A stretch of DNA of 64,000 nucleotides from Loripinus fragilis (GCA_964019695.1 CAXHUL010000503.1:744001-808000); one strand, 5' to 3'; numbered from the stretch's first letter, positions 35,148 to 47,255 are shown. Numbers and translations: made by a program. Notes: generated by a model from the letters alone, not told the origin.

Positions 35148-35540
35148 CAGGGTTGGCACAGGCTTGAAAAGTGCTTGAAATTTATCTTGAAAAGTCCTGA
35201 AAATTTTGCCTGGAAAAGTACTTGTAAATCACCCTGAGACCTTGAAAGAATACTTGAATTATACTATTTTCAGTAGGACTTAACACTGTGGTTAGAGAAA
35301 TAAATCAGTATAAAATTGTTGTGTCGTTATTTGTGCAGCATGTGCTACACCAATGAAAGGCACAACAATTTTATACTATTTTTGGTCTGATACTAATGTC
35401 TTCGTTATATCCGAAGTAGAATTTTAACATGTAAATCAGTATTTTATCATAAACTTGTAGTCCTTAAAAACCATAATATTATATAGGATTGTCTTTCTGA
35501 AGTCCTTGAATTTTACACAATATTGCCTGTATGAACCCTG
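35148..35540. mobile_element. hAT-like non-autonomous element
   Basis: The ends CAGGGTTGGCACAGGC and, inverted, CAGGGTTCATACAGGC bound about 393 bp. The interior has TTGAAAAGT boxes near both ends. No matching 8-bp target duplication was found, so it is probably old. Confidence 0.6.
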
Positions 35541-35747
35541 ATGGACTCCAAACTTATTTTTCTACATATATGGAACAAAGCAAACTATTGTGTGTACTCA
35601 GAAGAACCTTCTCGGACAAAGCATATGTTGTGTGTACTCAAACACGGCCAGAACTTCTGGTTTCCAGGAAAGTTCTTTTTTTAATCAGTAGACAAACTAG
35701 GATCATGCAGGAAGGGGGTCATTTTTTTTTGTATTATTTGTAGATTA

Positions 35748-36292
35748 ACTCTTTCCCTACAGGGTAATCTTTTTGGTCATCTGCTGATTTTTTCAAAATC
35801 ATTTTTTTTAATTCTTTAAAGCTGCATAGTCTGTAACTTTGAACATTTTTCGAAAAATTTTCTTTTCTTTTAAAATTATTCGTAAAAATTGAATTAAGTT
35901 ATGTTTTCACAATAAACTGCACGGAAAAGTGAATTATCTTATAAAAACAGGTGTTTTTTCTCTTGTAAGTAATTATTTGCGTCCCTCCAATAATTCTAGA
36001 CTGTTGATTTTTAACATAAATGCTCTTGTTTTGATTTCGATAATTTGTTAAGATTTACGAAAATGGTAAAATCTTTACGTGAATTTGAGTATTTTTACTG
36101 TATTCTTAGAAAATAGAAACTTTACTTCAAAAATTAAAAGATCAAAAGTTACAGACTATGCAGCTTTAAGGGCAGCCATATTAAATAGTGTGAAACAGTT
36201 TGAATCCAGATCAGGTCTGACAAAATGTTGGCGCTGAATTGGTTCCAAACTATTTGTAAAGGTGACCAGTAGATGACACAGTAAAGAGTAAA
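35748..36292. mobile_element. MITE (AACTCTTTCC type) split by a TTAA-flanked MITE
   Basis: The outer ends TTAACTCTTTCCCTACAGG and CAGTAAAGAGTAAA resemble the element at 63047-63206. An inner element at 35820-36165 has perfect inverted ends AGCTGCATAGTCTGTAAC and TTAA on both sides. This suggests a piggyBac- or Kolobok-type TTAA insertion. Confidence 0.65.
35820..36165. mobile_element. TTAA-flanked MITE with perfect ends
   Basis: The left AGCTGCATAGTCTGTAACTT is exactly complementary to the right end finishing at 36165. TTAA lies at 35816-35819 and 36166-36169. 346 bp, no coding capacity. Confidence 0.8.
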
Positions 36293-36420
36293 TGCTTTAC
36301 TATATATTCTCTAGATATTAGGACAGATAGACCTGTGCAAAACCAGATTTTGAAGTAGCAGCATGATCCAGATTTATACTATTCTAACTTTCTGCAAACT
36401 TTATTATAAAAAAAAGTATG

Positions 36421-36715
36421 TGAGTATGATCAGGAAATACCACAATCACAAACCGCAGACAACCCCGTGGCACCTCGAGGAAGAGCCGCTTAACCATCAC
36501 GAGACACCAGGAAGACAAATTAAGCAAAGCAACCAGCTCTCTCTTCCCCATCAAGATGATTGCAATACTAGAATGGACATAAAGTAACGTACAACAAAAC
36601 ATAGAACAATTACAGACTCCCACAATGGGAGTAACAATAAACAAAAAGTCAACAACAACAGAACCACCGCCTTAGAACGGACAGCAGCCTAAGCCACTGG
36701 GGGGCTTAAATGCAT
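36421..36715 (+). repeat. Dispersed repeat family R3
   Basis: The best copy of the family seen at 31095-31400 and 52195-52440. It has ACCACAATCACAAACCGCAG near its left end and CTAAGCCACTGGGGGGCTTA at the right. Confidence 0.65.
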
Positions 36716-36946
36716 TTTACTGGTACCAAATCTTCGCCCTAGATTCTGCTGTTGTTGAAGTACAAGAAGTGTTCAGCTCGCGTAGAGGCCATCTAACTAA
36801 TGCAATGTATCAACATAAAGTCTAATAGTAAGAGGAAATAAGATAGTGCTTTATTGTAGAAAATTGTTGTAATTTGCAAGCTTTTAGTTAAGACTGGGTA
36901 CCAAAAAAAATGATTTTCTTATTTCTTAACCTAAACCTATGTTTTT
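36716..36946. other. Intergenic, no feature
   Basis: No repeat or coding signal recognised between the R3 repeat and the first family P hairpin. Confidence 0.35.
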
Positions 36947-36986
36947 GTACTCAAAAGAACTGTCTCAATGACACTTTTGAGCACCC
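36947..36986. repeat. Short palindromic repeat, family P
   Basis: Arms GTACTCAAAAGAACTGTC and GACACTTTTGAGCACC with a short loop. Confidence 0.75.
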
Positions 36987-37074
36987 AAAACATATATTTA
37001 AACTGATAGGTATTAAAATATTTACAATTTTATGCTCAAAAATTGTGTTTATCCAAACCTATGGATTTATATTT

Positions 37075-37313
37075 GAGCCGTGACATGTGATTTCCAACAA
37101 TGTGGCATTTTGACATGTGTAGACTAAGACAAGCCTGTGCAGCCTCCCACTATTAGCTTAGAAACGCCAAATGCTGTTCCGTGAGTAGGTTAACACTCAA
37201 AGAATATTCAAGCGACTAGCAAAGGCTTTGATCAGACTGCGCATATGCGCAGGCTGGTCTGAGCCTTTGCTGATCACTTATTTTACTTTGTTGGAAATCT
37301 CATGTCGCAGCTC
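37075..37313. mobile_element. Palindromic MITE, family GAGCC
   Basis: Full-length copy with both ends and the central GCGCATATGCGCAGGCTGGT palindrome. Confidence 0.85.
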
Positions 37314-37329
37314 ATTTGTTATTATGAAG

Positions 37330-37790
37330 AAATATTGCAGGACTTGAGATAATTTTATTAATATTTTGTGAATATATGCAGGACTTTAGTTAAGAAAGTG
37401 TGTTGAAAAAAAAATCTTATTTCTCAACTTAAAGACATGTTGTGAGTACTCAAAAGAACCATCTCAATGAGACGGTTCATTTGAGTACCCAAAACATGTT
37501 AAAACTGAAGGGTAAGAAATATTAACAATATTACACCAAAAAATTTTGTTTATCCAAACGAAATATTAAAGTACTGGAGATAATTTTATTATTTTGTGAA
37601 TTTATGCAGGACTTTAGAAAAGAATGTGTATTGAAAAAAAAACTTATTTCTCAACTGAAACGCATGTTGTGAGTACTCAAAAGAACCATTTCAATTAGAT
37701 GGTTCTTTTGAGCACCCAAAACATGTAAAAACTTGGGGTAAGCAAATTTTAACAATGTGACACTAATTTTTTTATCTAAACCGGTGTATA
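37330..37790. repeat. Two tandem ~230-bp units each carrying a family P hairpin
   Basis: Both units contain ATTTTGTGAAT(A/T)TATGCAGG, a run of A, CTTATTTCTCAACT and then the palindrome with arms GAGTACTCAAAAGAACCAT (37443-37490 and 37671-37717). The family P hairpin here sits within a larger repeat of about 230 bp. Confidence 0.75.
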
Positions 37791-38569
37791 TTTATTTAAT
37801 ATTGCTATGCTTTATTATTTGAAAAAAAAAAACTGATTTGTTGTAAGTTGTGAATTTGTAAAATTGTCAGATACTTTATTCATTCATTATTGTCATTAAG
37901 ATTTCTTGATTGATTAAATCTGGCCCAGAAGTTATACAATTTTTTCATGCTCATCTTAACTTAGCGTATAATTAATCATGCTTATAAGTGTTACAATGCC
38001 AATAATTGTTAGCATTTTAACATTTATGAGCAAGATAAATACATCTAAGAGTTTGAAAGCAAGAATATCTTGCTTTTTATTAGCAGTTAAAAGTTCTTCT
38101 CAGTTGAGTTGAGCATGAAAAAGTTTTATAATGGAGTTCTGATCATGCTGAATAATGCATGCTTTACACCTTTCCCAAATTTGTGTCATTTTAAAATGCT
38201 GGATTCAATTTATTGGCATCTTTTTTTCACAAACAAGGAAAGTGGAAAAGGTGTGGATCTGGATCAGCTAGGTCTCTGACACCATCTGAACTTGATCTAC
38301 ACTGTTTTCAAGATATGATTTATTGGGAGTTAGTGTTAATAACAGTTCATGTGGGTTTTATACTTTATATCATATTTTTTCAAAAATCATTGCCTATTAA
38401 TGTGGTCGCAAACAGGTTGTACCCAAATCAGGACAGATAAAATGTTAGTCAAGATCTGGATCCAAACTGTTTGACACTGTAAAGGTTTGTTGTAAAATCT
38501 GATATTGGAAAAAATTACAGAAAAATTACCCAGTAGGTAAAGAGTCATTCTTTAAACTTGCATTTGTAG
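37791..38569. other. Intergenic, no feature recognised
   Basis: AT-rich. One short plus-strand frame at 38213-38440 has no recognisable character. Confidence 0.35.
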
Positions 38570-39170
38570 TGACCCAGTGTGTCTAGAGATGTAAGGTTTT
38601 GTCTGACGTTGCTACTTTCTGTGTGTGAGCAGTGACGGTATTGATGAGACTGTACATATGTGCAGGCTTGTCTGAATCTCCATTGCAGCAACCCAGTGGG
38701 TCAAGAGATGTGCATTTTATCTGACATTGCTACTTTCTGTGTGTGAATAGTGAAGGTATTGATGAGACTGTACATTTGTGCAGGCTTGTCTGAATCTCCA
38801 TTGCAGCAACCTAGTGGACCTAGAGATGTATGTTTTTGCCTGACATTGCTACTTTCTGTGTGTGACCAGTGAAGGTATTGATGAGACTGTACATATGTGC
38901 AGACTTGTCTGAATCTCCATTGCAGCAACCTAGTGGACCTAGAGATGTATGTTTTTGCCTGACATTGCTACTTTCTGTGTGTGACCAGTGACGGTATTGA
39001 TGAGACTGTACATTTGTGCAGGCTTGTCTGAATCTCCATTGCAGCTACCCAGTGGGTCAAGAGATGTGCATTTTATCTGACATTGCTACTTTCTGTGTGT
39101 GAGTGACCAGTGATAGTATTGATGAGACTGTACATAAGTGCAGGTCTGAGCCTCCATTGCTTGACTATCA
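38570..39170. repeat. 119-bp minisatellite, five copies
   Basis: Units contain TGACATTGCTACTTTCTGTG, TATTGATGAGACTGTACAT and GTCTGAATCTCCATTGCAGC. Period about 118-119 bp. The first copy is the most diverged. Confidence 0.85.
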
Positions 39171-39225
39171 TGTGATAATATCCCAAAGTTTCTGTTCTTG
39201 CTCACTTTTGTTTCTTAATTGATTT

Positions 39226-39462
39226 GAGCCATGGCATGAGATTTCCAACAATTTGGTATGTGCGACCAGCAAAGGCTCAGACCAGCCTGTGCATACACGC
39301 AGTCTGATCAGAGCCTTTACTTGTAGCTCGAATATCCTATGAGTGTTAAGCTACTGACTAAACACCGTTTGAGGTTTCTAAGCCTAAAAGGAGGCTGCAC
39401 AGGCTCGTCTGAGTCTACACCTGTCAAAATGCCACATTGTTTGAAATCACATGTCGTGGCTC
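39226..39462. mobile_element. Palindromic MITE, family GAGCC (reverse orientation)
   Basis: Begins with the end that reads GAGATTTCCAACAATTTGGT and the motif GCGACCAGCAAAGGCTCAGA. This marks it as the opposite orientation to 12767. Confidence 0.85.
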
Positions 39463-39572
39463 AATTATTGATTTACACCGTGGAATTTTATATACATTGA
39501 ATTAAAAAAACATTTAAACCTCAAATTTGAACTCTGATTGTTCGAAATACTCACTCATTTAAAACTTCATTT

Positions 39573-39805
39573 GAGCCGCAACATGTGAATTCCAACAATG
39601 TGGCATTTGGACAAGTCTAGACTCAGACTAGCCTCTGCAGCCTCCTTTTGAGCTCAGAAACTCCAAATGGTGTTCAGTCTGTAGCTTAACATAGAATACT
39701 CAAGTGACTAGCAAAGGCTCTGATCAGACTGTGCGTATGCGCAGGCTGATCTGAGGATTTGCTGGTGGCACATACTACATTGTTGGAAATCTCATGCACT
39801 GGCTC
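39573..39805. mobile_element. Palindromic MITE, family GAGCC (forward)
   Basis: Same orientation as 12767-13003. Both ends are present, with minor decay. Confidence 0.85.
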
Positions 39806-39957
39806 GTTTTTGACACAATAGATTCAATTAAAGAACAAGACCTACATATGAACTATTTTTTATTGATGCATCTACAGTGTATAAAAATGTTATATGCCAA
39901 ACATATGTTTGATAGGAAAAATACCTGATAATAAACATTTTGGGGGATTATATACTT

Positions 39958-40416
39958 GAGCCGCGACATGAGGTTTCCAACAATGTGGTATGTGCGACCA
40001 GCAAAGGCTCAGACCAGCCTGCGCAAACGCGCAGTCTGATCAGAGCCTTTGCTAGTCATTTAAATATTCTTTGAGTGTTAAGCTACTGACTGAAAACCAT
40101 TTGTTTTTGTTTTGTTTGATTTGATTCTTTAGGTCCCATCAACAATCTTTCAGTTAAACAGGGACGGGTCTCCCTGGGTTGAACCAGTACTAAGATAGGA
40201 TAAATGTGTCTTGCTTAAGGACCACAACGCAGTGACGCCGGTGACGCTCTAACCCGCGGCCTCTCAGTCTCGATTCAAGCACTCTACCACTGAGCCACTG
40301 CGCTCCCTTGAACACCATTTGGAGTTTCTAAGCTTACAAGGGGGCTACACAGGCTCTTCTGAGTCTACACTGTCTTGTCAAAATGCCACATTGTTGGAAA
40401 TCACATGTCACAGCTC
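39958..40416. mobile_element. Palindromic MITE, family GAGCC, interrupted by a SINE
   Basis: A reverse-orientation copy whose halves (39958-40103 and 40309-40416) are separated by the SINE at 40104-40308. The MITE target sequence TGAACACCATTTG is duplicated with one difference on both sides of the SINE (40091-40103 and 40309-40321). Confidence 0.85.
40104..40308 (-). mobile_element. Full-length tRNA-derived SINE
   Basis: Read on the minus strand it has A-box-like GTGGCTCAGTGGTAGAGTGC and a B-box region. A body with GTACTGGTTCAACCCAGGGA follows, and the 3' tail AAAGAATCAAATCAAACAAA. A 13-bp target-site duplication with one mismatch flanks it. It is the reference copy for the SINE fragments elsewhere in the window. 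Confidence 0.85.
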
Positions 40417-40745
40417 ACTTCTATGTTTACCTCCTTATAATGTAAACTACTGATACTTATAATGCAAAATACATTTCAATTCCTTAAGACTTCAAATTAA
40501 TGAGCTTTTACTGCAAATAAATAAGAGTATCATATTTTCTCGTTATTTCCAACTGATAGATCTGAACAAACAGTATAAACCTAGATCAGCGGGATTCTGA
40601 AGGAGCAGACTAATCAGGGTTTGTACTATTTGCCATTCTCACTTTTTACAGACTTTGTCACACACAAAAAAATGATAAGAAGATTGATGCCTGATATTTG
40701 GAGGAAATATTCTAGCTTTATATGCAATTACTGTAATTTACATTT

Positions 40746-40972
40746 GAGCCACAACATGAGATTTCCAACAATAGGGTATGTGTGACCAGCTAAGGCTCTG
40801 ATCAGCCTGCACATATGCACTGTCAGATCAGAGTCTTTCCTAGTTGCTTGAATATTCTATGATTCATAGGCTACAGAACAAACATCATTTCCAGTTTCTA
40901 AGTTTAAAAGGAGGCTTCACAACCTCGTCTGAAAAGTCAAATGTCACATTGTTGGAAATCATGTCGTGGCTT
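40746..40972. mobile_element. Palindromic MITE, family GAGCC (reverse)
   Basis: Diverged full-length copy. It has GAGCCACAACATGAGATTTC at the left and AATCATGTCGTGGC at the right. Confidence 0.8.
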
Positions 40973-41750
40973 AGTTGTCATTTTCTATGCATTATAAATA
41001 CAAACAAGATCATGCATCTTCTCGCCTTCTATTTTATTCCTCAATTAACACTGGATATGTGACCAAAAAATCCACAATCACACGCAAAGCTCCAGAGTTT
41101 TCTGCCCATTTTACACTATGATGCTACACTTTTTCGAAGTGTCAACAGGCGGATATTGAAAGCAGACATGATTAGCTAAATTTTGAGACCACTTTCATCC
41201 TTTCTAACGATGGGTGTAGTTTTGACTTAGAAAATGGAGTCCATACACCAGCCTATGTAGGGTTAACTCATCGCCACCACTGAGCTGACTTTTAAAGACC
41301 AACTCCATAGCATTGGCGTCGCTCCCATTAAGCAGTATACGCACGTGTGGAATAAAAATAGTAACACTGAAGGGAACTCACCTTATGTGGTAAAAGTGAT
41401 CTTTCACACCTTAAGGAACTGATCTTAAAGAAAAGAATTCGCTCCCTCTGGGAGCAAATTCTTTCCTTCAGAGAAGTTCCCATTTTGAAAAGGTACGTAC
41501 TTGTAGAGAATCACTGCTTGATACAGTAGTCTCCCTTTGATGTGCATAACTTTTTCAGCGTTCTGGCTACGCCATTGCATAGCAGCGATGGGTTATCATA
41601 ACTCCCTCTGCCGGTCATTTGCCCACACTATTGCATGTCCCCAAATGTTGTTTACACACCGCACCTTGCCAGGTATGCAAGTGATGGGCTGCCGTGTTAC
41701 AGTAATCATTTAGTCTACTACACAGGTCACGCCACGAGAAGTGGCTGTAT
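40973..41750. other. Intergenic with one hairpin
   Basis: At 41406-41470 GAATTCGCTCC / GGGAGCAAATTC and the flanking AACTGATCTTAAAG...CTTCAGAGAAGTTC form an imperfect palindrome, possibly a small MITE. Nothing else is recognised. Confidence 0.4.
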
Positions 41751-41752
41751 TT

Positions 41753-42812
41753 GGTGTACCTAATGAGTCAAAAGTAATTATTTTTAGTCTGACTAAAAAT
41801 ATTTTTAGTCCAACCGAAATTATATATAGGTGTCACGTATATAAATATACGCACTACCATAAATGATTTTCAGTCTCACGTATTTATTCTATGTCAAACT
41901 GAAACTTATTTTAATCTGATCAGAATTAATTTTAGTCTGACGTTAAATAATAGTACAACTCAAAAGAATGATTTTAGTCGAACCGTAATTATTTTAAGTT
42001 GGAATGAAATTAATTTCAGTTGGTTTCAAATTAATTATAGATCGACGTAAATTAATGATGATGCGACTGAAAATACTTATGGTTGGTAGTATATATATTT
42101 CCGTCGCAGCCAATGATATTTATAGTTTTAGTCTGACGGTAAATTTTTACTTTTGATCCTTTTAGTACACCTGCCGAAAGTAATGGGTTAAAAGGAAGAT
42201 TTACCGTCCGACTAAAATTATTTAAAGTCTGATGAAAATTATTTTTAGTCCCACCAAAATTATATATATGTGTCATGTATATAAATATACGTCCTACCAT
42301 AACTGCTTTTCAGTCTCAGGTATTTATTCTATGACGAACTGAAAAGTATCTTATCTGACCAAATTAATTTAAGTCCAATGTAAAATGATATTGGTGCAAC
42401 TCAAAAGATAGGCCACAAAAATTATATATAGGTGTCACGTATATAAATAAACGTCCTACCATAACTGATTTTTAGTTTCACATATTAATTTTATGTCGCA
42501 ATGAAACTTATTTTAGTCTGATCAAAATTAATTTTAGCGTGACGTAAAAGCAATTCTAGTCCAACATAAAATAAATATGGTGAGACTCAAAAGAATGATT
42601 TTAGTCGACACATTAATATTTCAAGTTGGACTGAAATTAATTTCGGTTGGACTTATATTAATTAAAGTCAAACGTAAACCAATTATGGTGTGACTGAATA
42701 TATTAATGGTTGGACTATTTATATTTCCGTCTCACCTATAATATTTTAGTGGGACTAAACACAATTTTAGTCAGATGGTAATTCTTATACTTTTGACCCA
42801 TTTGGTACAAAA
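41753..42812. mobile_element. TIR element made of TTTTAGTC repeats
   Basis: The ends TGTACCTAATGAGTCAAAAG (left) and, inverted, TGTACCAAATGGGTCAAAAG (right) bound 1.06 kb. The interior has two to three diverged units with ATATAGGTGTCACGTATATA and many AGTCTGAC/AGTTGGAC boxes in both orientations. No coding sequence. Confidence 0.65.
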
Positions 42813-42913
42813 TAATATGGACAATAAAAATACATGTGTCAATAAAGTATTTATACTTAATCAAGATTATTGTTCATCTTCAAGTTCCCCTCCATCAGTT
42901 GAACATATGTTTT

Positions 42914-43105
42914 GGGTGCTCAAAAGGACATTCTCCTTGAGGAAACTCTTAAGAGCACACACAATTTATGATTTTGTTGGACGATAGGAAAATTAGAATT
43001 GATTTCGCCCCTTTATCCTGAGGCCTGAATTTCTTGTCTATCAGAACAGAATCATTTCTAGTACTCGAAAGAATCATCTCATTGAGACGGCTCTCATGAG
43101 TACAC
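42914..43105. repeat. Two family P palindromes
   Basis: Decayed hairpins at 42914-42960 (GGGTGCTCAAAAGGAC...) and 43060-43105 (GTACTCGAAAGAATCATCTC...). They resemble the arms seen at 9933. Confidence 0.6.
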
Positions 43106-43204
43106 ACAAAGTAAATTATGTTTATCACTGCGCATCACTTTTAACCAACTGATAGGTCTAGATAAATTAATACTCTGGTCTTAAACTTGTGATTATCATC
43201 ATCT

Positions 43205-43441
43205 GGGCCTCGTCGCGAGAAAACCTGTCTACGGGGTCTCCGACAAAGCGAGTTTCAAACCAGTCTCCTCAGCTACAGAGACTAGCTAGAAAATGGAAAT
43301 TTCACCTGTAGCAAGTACACGTATGCTTCTTTCCAAAAAGCTAACAACAAAGGCGCTGATCAGACTGCGCGTATGCACAGGCTGGTCTGTGCCTGTGTTA
43401 TTCGCAAACCCCCGAAGACAGGTTTTCTTGCATCGTTGCCC
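43205..43441. mobile_element. Palindromic MITE, family GGGCC
   Basis: GGGCCTCGTCGCGAGAAAAC at the left and GAAGACAGGTTTTCTTGCAT at the right. The central GATCAGACTGCGCGTATGCA lies near a hairpin. Confidence 0.8.
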
Positions 43442-44017
43442 ATTTATTCAATTTGTCACCAGTTCCGAAATATACTGTTCAACAATAGTTTAGCATGGAT
43501 TTTAATACGATGCCCCTCTTTGAATGAACATGAAACATTTTTTTTTGGTGTAGTCAACATGAATTTATGTTTTTTTCGTGTCCGCCAGCAAAAAGGTAAC
43601 CTGGTTAGGCGTCAGTGGATTAACGTTAAATTTGATATCATGTGCATGTAAAGGATACACGGCCACATGGGAACATCGGAAATTATAAAGTTAAGCAAAA
43701 GGTTCTTAAATCTTAAAGATGAAAACTGTTAAAAACGTCAGAATTTGATACCCGTTTATATCTCTTTTTACCGTTCCGTTATGGCGTTTAAATAATCAAG
43801 CGGTCAAGTAATCTTAATGGTGCTTGAGTGACACAAGCACACGGAACATTTCTGTTAGTTGATTCTCTGGAAACGTCTTTAGATAGCGTTACCGCTTACA
43901 TTTAGCCTAAACTTCAGATTGAGTTAAACACCCAGATACAACATTTTATAAACTTCCCTTACCCTTAATTGTATTGCCACTCTTTTGGCTTCCTCTTAAA
44001 CACAAAAACCCTTTCAA
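43442..44017. other. Intergenic, no feature recognised
   Basis: No coding or repeat signal could be supported. Confidence 0.35.
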
Positions 44018-44267
44018 TTAACCCTTAAAGCGTCAAGCGCAACAAAAGTTGTCTGTTTTTCTCGTCTGCTGAAATGTTTAAGGAGCCTCTATGGCAAACA
44101 GTTTGGACCCAGATCAAGCTGCTTCTATAGGAACAGTCTGATCCGGGTCCACCCTCTTTGCTTCTATACTTAAATTCATCAGTAATGTTAGGCAATTAAT
44201 TTTTTGCAGCAGACGACTTCAGCAGACATCATTTTTAGATGCATTTTTTCTTGGCGCTTTAAAAGCT
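44018..44267. mobile_element. Palindromic MITE, family TTAACCCTTAA
   Basis: Second copy of the 10288-10535 element. It shares GCCTCTATGGCAAACAGT and GCAGACGACTTCAGCAGACA. Confidence 0.75.
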
Positions 44268-44348
44268 AAGCCTGTCTACATAACGAAAACAGTACTGTTG
44301 TTTTTGACTTGTAAACGTCGTTATAGCAACAACGTTAGTTGTTTTCAA

Positions 44349-44426
44349 GGCCCACATATGTGCAGGCTGGTCTGAGCCTTTGCTGGTCGCACATACCACA
44401 ATGTTGGAAATCTCACGCGTGGCTCA
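44349..44426. mobile_element. Partial GAGCC-family MITE
   Basis: Only the right third remains (GTGCAGGCTGGTCTGAGCCT to GTGGCTCA). Confidence 0.7.
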
Positions 44427-45240
44427 ATTATGGGTGTATATATACTATAGCGTTTTGGTCAGAGCTATCATCTACACCTTTATGTTTGCGAGCAGCCAAG
44501 GCTCTGGTGAGACTGTGCGATTGCCCTGGCTCACCTGAGCCTTTGATGTTCTCCAATGTGATAAGTGCCAATGACTCGTTTTGAGGAAAAGCAGACAATT
44601 CGGACCTTGGTCATGACACTGACTATTCGGACTTTGGTCAACTCGGAGCATTTAATTGCCTGTGGTCTATTCGGACTAAAATCAGTGATCATTCTGGATC
44701 ATTTTGTAAAAAAATCATTGGTCAACTCTGAACAACATTACTACATGTATCACTTCAACTGTGCCAGATCGTGCATTTTCGGACATGATTAGTAAATTTA
44801 TAAAACTAAAGCTACAGTAATTTAAACATGTTAATGTACAAGTTACATGTCAAAGAGACCCAGAAGTGTATGCGGCATGCCATGATCACAAAATATATCT
44901 TCACACCAAATTTGGAATTCCTACCTCAAATTGTATACAGATATGCTCTGGGCTTGACCTTGCTAGAACTAAAACCAGAGGTCAAGGACACAGTAAGCTG
45001 GAAACAGTTGGTGACTCGCCAGGGCCCAAGATGTATCTACATACCAAATATGGAACTGCTACCATCCATAAATAATATAGGCGATCTGCTGTAGGTGCAT
45101 TTTTTCAAGACCTGACTCCTGATATCAAGGTCACAGTGGCTGAAAACAGTGAGCGACATTCCATGACCCCAATATATATCCACAAATTGAACTTGGGGTT
45201 AATATGTCATATAATATGAGACATGCTCTTAACACTATGT
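44427..45240 (-). repeat. Decayed reverse copy of the TGACCT-repeat family
   Basis: From about 44860 to 45200 the minus strand resembles the tandem unit at 17449-19075 (CACACCAAATTTGGAATTCC, AGAGGTCAAGGACACAG). The ERE palindrome is destroyed. 44427-44860 is unrecognised. Confidence 0.5.
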
Positions 45241-45947
45241 TTTTGCTTGCTGTCGGCGAGTTGTCTTGTCAGTGAATTGTTTTTGCTTACACAGGACCGT
45301 TATGCTAACAGTATGTTACTATAAATAGACAGCCAGGTAGAGGGTATCACTATTCCGAAACAATGGTATAAGTATTCCCGTAGGGGGAATTTGACGATAT
45401 AGCCAATTTTAGTCTATGTGATGATTTTAAATAAAAATAATTATGAAAAATCTCCACCGAGGATGAATTTGAAAAAAATAAACTATGTAGGTCGGCACTC
45501 GGCAGCTCGGCTTGGCAGGGGCTTTCAGACCCGACCATGTCAATATGTCAATGTGTACCACCCCTCCATTGGGGAGTTTGTCTTCAATATCACTACCGGG
45601 GAGTTTAACTGAAGTTCGGTCCGGTATACCATTTTACCGATTTTTTCCCCATGACAACCGTAAAACAGCACTAGCAAAATAAACAGAAATATTTTAGTTT
45701 GTTTTTGACCAAATTTAAATAAAAGTAGGTTTCGTTGATGTATGTTGTCTATGTGATCAATTTCGACCTAAGCTGACCACGGGCACCTGTTTTCACGGCT
45801 CTATGCAAATTCATCGCAACACACCCAATTTACAACAGTCACCTATTTTCGACAAGCCATAGAAATGTACTATAACACAGCATATTTTTTTCTTGGCCTT
45901 GGCACTGTGCTTGTGAAGTGCAATATTGATTTTTTAATCAATCAGAA
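45241..45947. other. Intergenic, no clear feature
   Basis: A short CGGCGAGTTGTCTTGTCAGT near 45254 resembles the ends of the element at 47256-51000. The rest is unrecognised. Confidence 0.35.
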
Positions 45948-46252
45948 GCGTGGTAGCTCAGTGTTTAAGTGCCCTTATCTCTGGTGCTAGAGGTTTGATC
46001 CCCACTCGGCAAGAGGTGACTCAGTGGTTAGGCACTTGCCTCTGGTGCTAGAGGTCCCAGGTTCGATTCCCCCTGGGCGAGAAAAATTTCAGTGTCCGAA
46101 CACGCTTTCTGTAGCGTCATTTGCGGGGATGATGCTAGATAAGTGCATCGTCCTTCGGATGGGGACGTTAACTGGATGTCCCCTGTGCAGGGAAAGTCAC
46201 CCCCTGTGCAGGTTAAAGAACCCTACGGTAATTTAGATATGGTTACTTGTAG
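45948..46252 (+). mobile_element. tRNA-derived SINE with duplicated tRNA head
   Basis: Two tRNA-like heads lie in tandem. The first spans 45948-46010 (GTGGTAGCTCAGTGTTTAAG, GGTTTGATCCCC). The second spans 46011-46081 (GTGACTCAGTGGTTAGGCAC, GGTTCGATTCCC). A conserved-looking body follows with GGGGACGTTAACTGGATGTC and CCTGTGCAGG repeats. It belongs to a different SINE family from 40104. Its 3' part abuts the TIR element at 46253. Confidence 0.8.
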
Positions 46253-47036
46253 TAGTGTTTCCCCTAGCCAGTTTTAGCATGGCGCCGCGCCATGCCCTTT
46301 TTCTCTAGCGCCATGCCCTTTTTCCCAGCGCCATGCCCCTTTTCTAAAACTACATAAAATGCCCTACATTTTGGTAAAAAAATCATGACAATCTGACAAA
46401 AACTAAGGAAGTTACATTTTTTTCAGTTTGAAGCCTGAAGTAGCAAGGAAGACACCTACTTTTACAATAGTTTACTCAGTGTTAATCCTTTTACAATGGT
46501 CACTAATTACCTGAGGCAATTTTGACGCATCACTTAGATGACAATACCCCAATTAGCAAGTATTTAAAATGAAGTGTGAATCTGAACCAGGTACAAGTAA
46601 GATTGTCAAAACAAGTACTGGAAAGAAAGGCAGTCTTGTTAAAAACTTAGGAAGTGATCTTGGCAATTGAAGAAAAAAATGACTCCTATATAAATAATGT
46701 GATTCTGATAAATTTTAATGATTAAAAAATAATAATAGTATATTAAGTGTGTGCTAAAATAGGAGTCCTAAAACTGGTTTGAAAATTCTAAATATTAATT
46801 AAATAAGTAGTATATTTTGCATTTAAAAAGGACAGATAACAGCTGCATTAAACTAAGAGACATAAATTTATATATATGACAATACCAAATTAAATTAAGA
46901 ACTAGGACTGAAAAGTGCCCTCTTAGCCTGTCGCCACGCATTCCAAAAGTGCCCTTTTAGCCCGTTTTCGCGCGCTTAAAGTGCCCTTTTCCTGGAAACT
47001 TTACCATGCCCTTTTTTGGGGCTGGGGGAAACACTA
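46253..47036. mobile_element. hAT-like MITE with 5-bp target duplication
   Basis: The ends TAGTGTTTCCCC(T)AGCC and, inverted, TAGTGTTTCCCCCAGCC bound 784 bp. TGTAG is duplicated exactly outside (46248-46252 and 47037-47041). GCCATGCCCTTTTT boxes recur near both ends. The end sequence is hAT-like, but the duplication is 5 bp instead of the usual 8. Confidence 0.8.
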
Positions 47037-47114
47037 TGTAGGCTTTCATCCTGCAACCCGGAGTGTACAAAGTACACCTGCAGATAATACTCAAAAGAGG
47101 GTCTGGCAGTATAT

Positions 47115-47116
47115 AG

Positions 47117-47147
<31 letters not shown>
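47115..47147. repeat. (GAAA)n microsatellite
   Basis: About eight GAAA units. Confidence 0.9.
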
Positions 47148-47154
47148 GGAAAAG

Positions 47155-47255
47155 TTTCAGGGTCCAAGCACAATTTCCTTAGTGTCATATTTGCATGGAT
47201 GTCACTTATAAAAATCGGGACGTTAACTGGATGTCCACTGTACAGGGAAAGTCAC
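47155..47255 (+). mobile_element. SINE body, 5' half, split by a transposon
   Basis: Shares CGGGACGTTAACTGGATGTC and CAGGGAAAGTCAC with the SINE body at 46081-46250. The copy continues at 51001 after a 3.7 kb insertion. Confidence 0.75.

Noticed and set aside
45948..46081. Two tandem tRNA genes
   Set aside because: Imperfect stems and a following SINE body show these are SINE heads.
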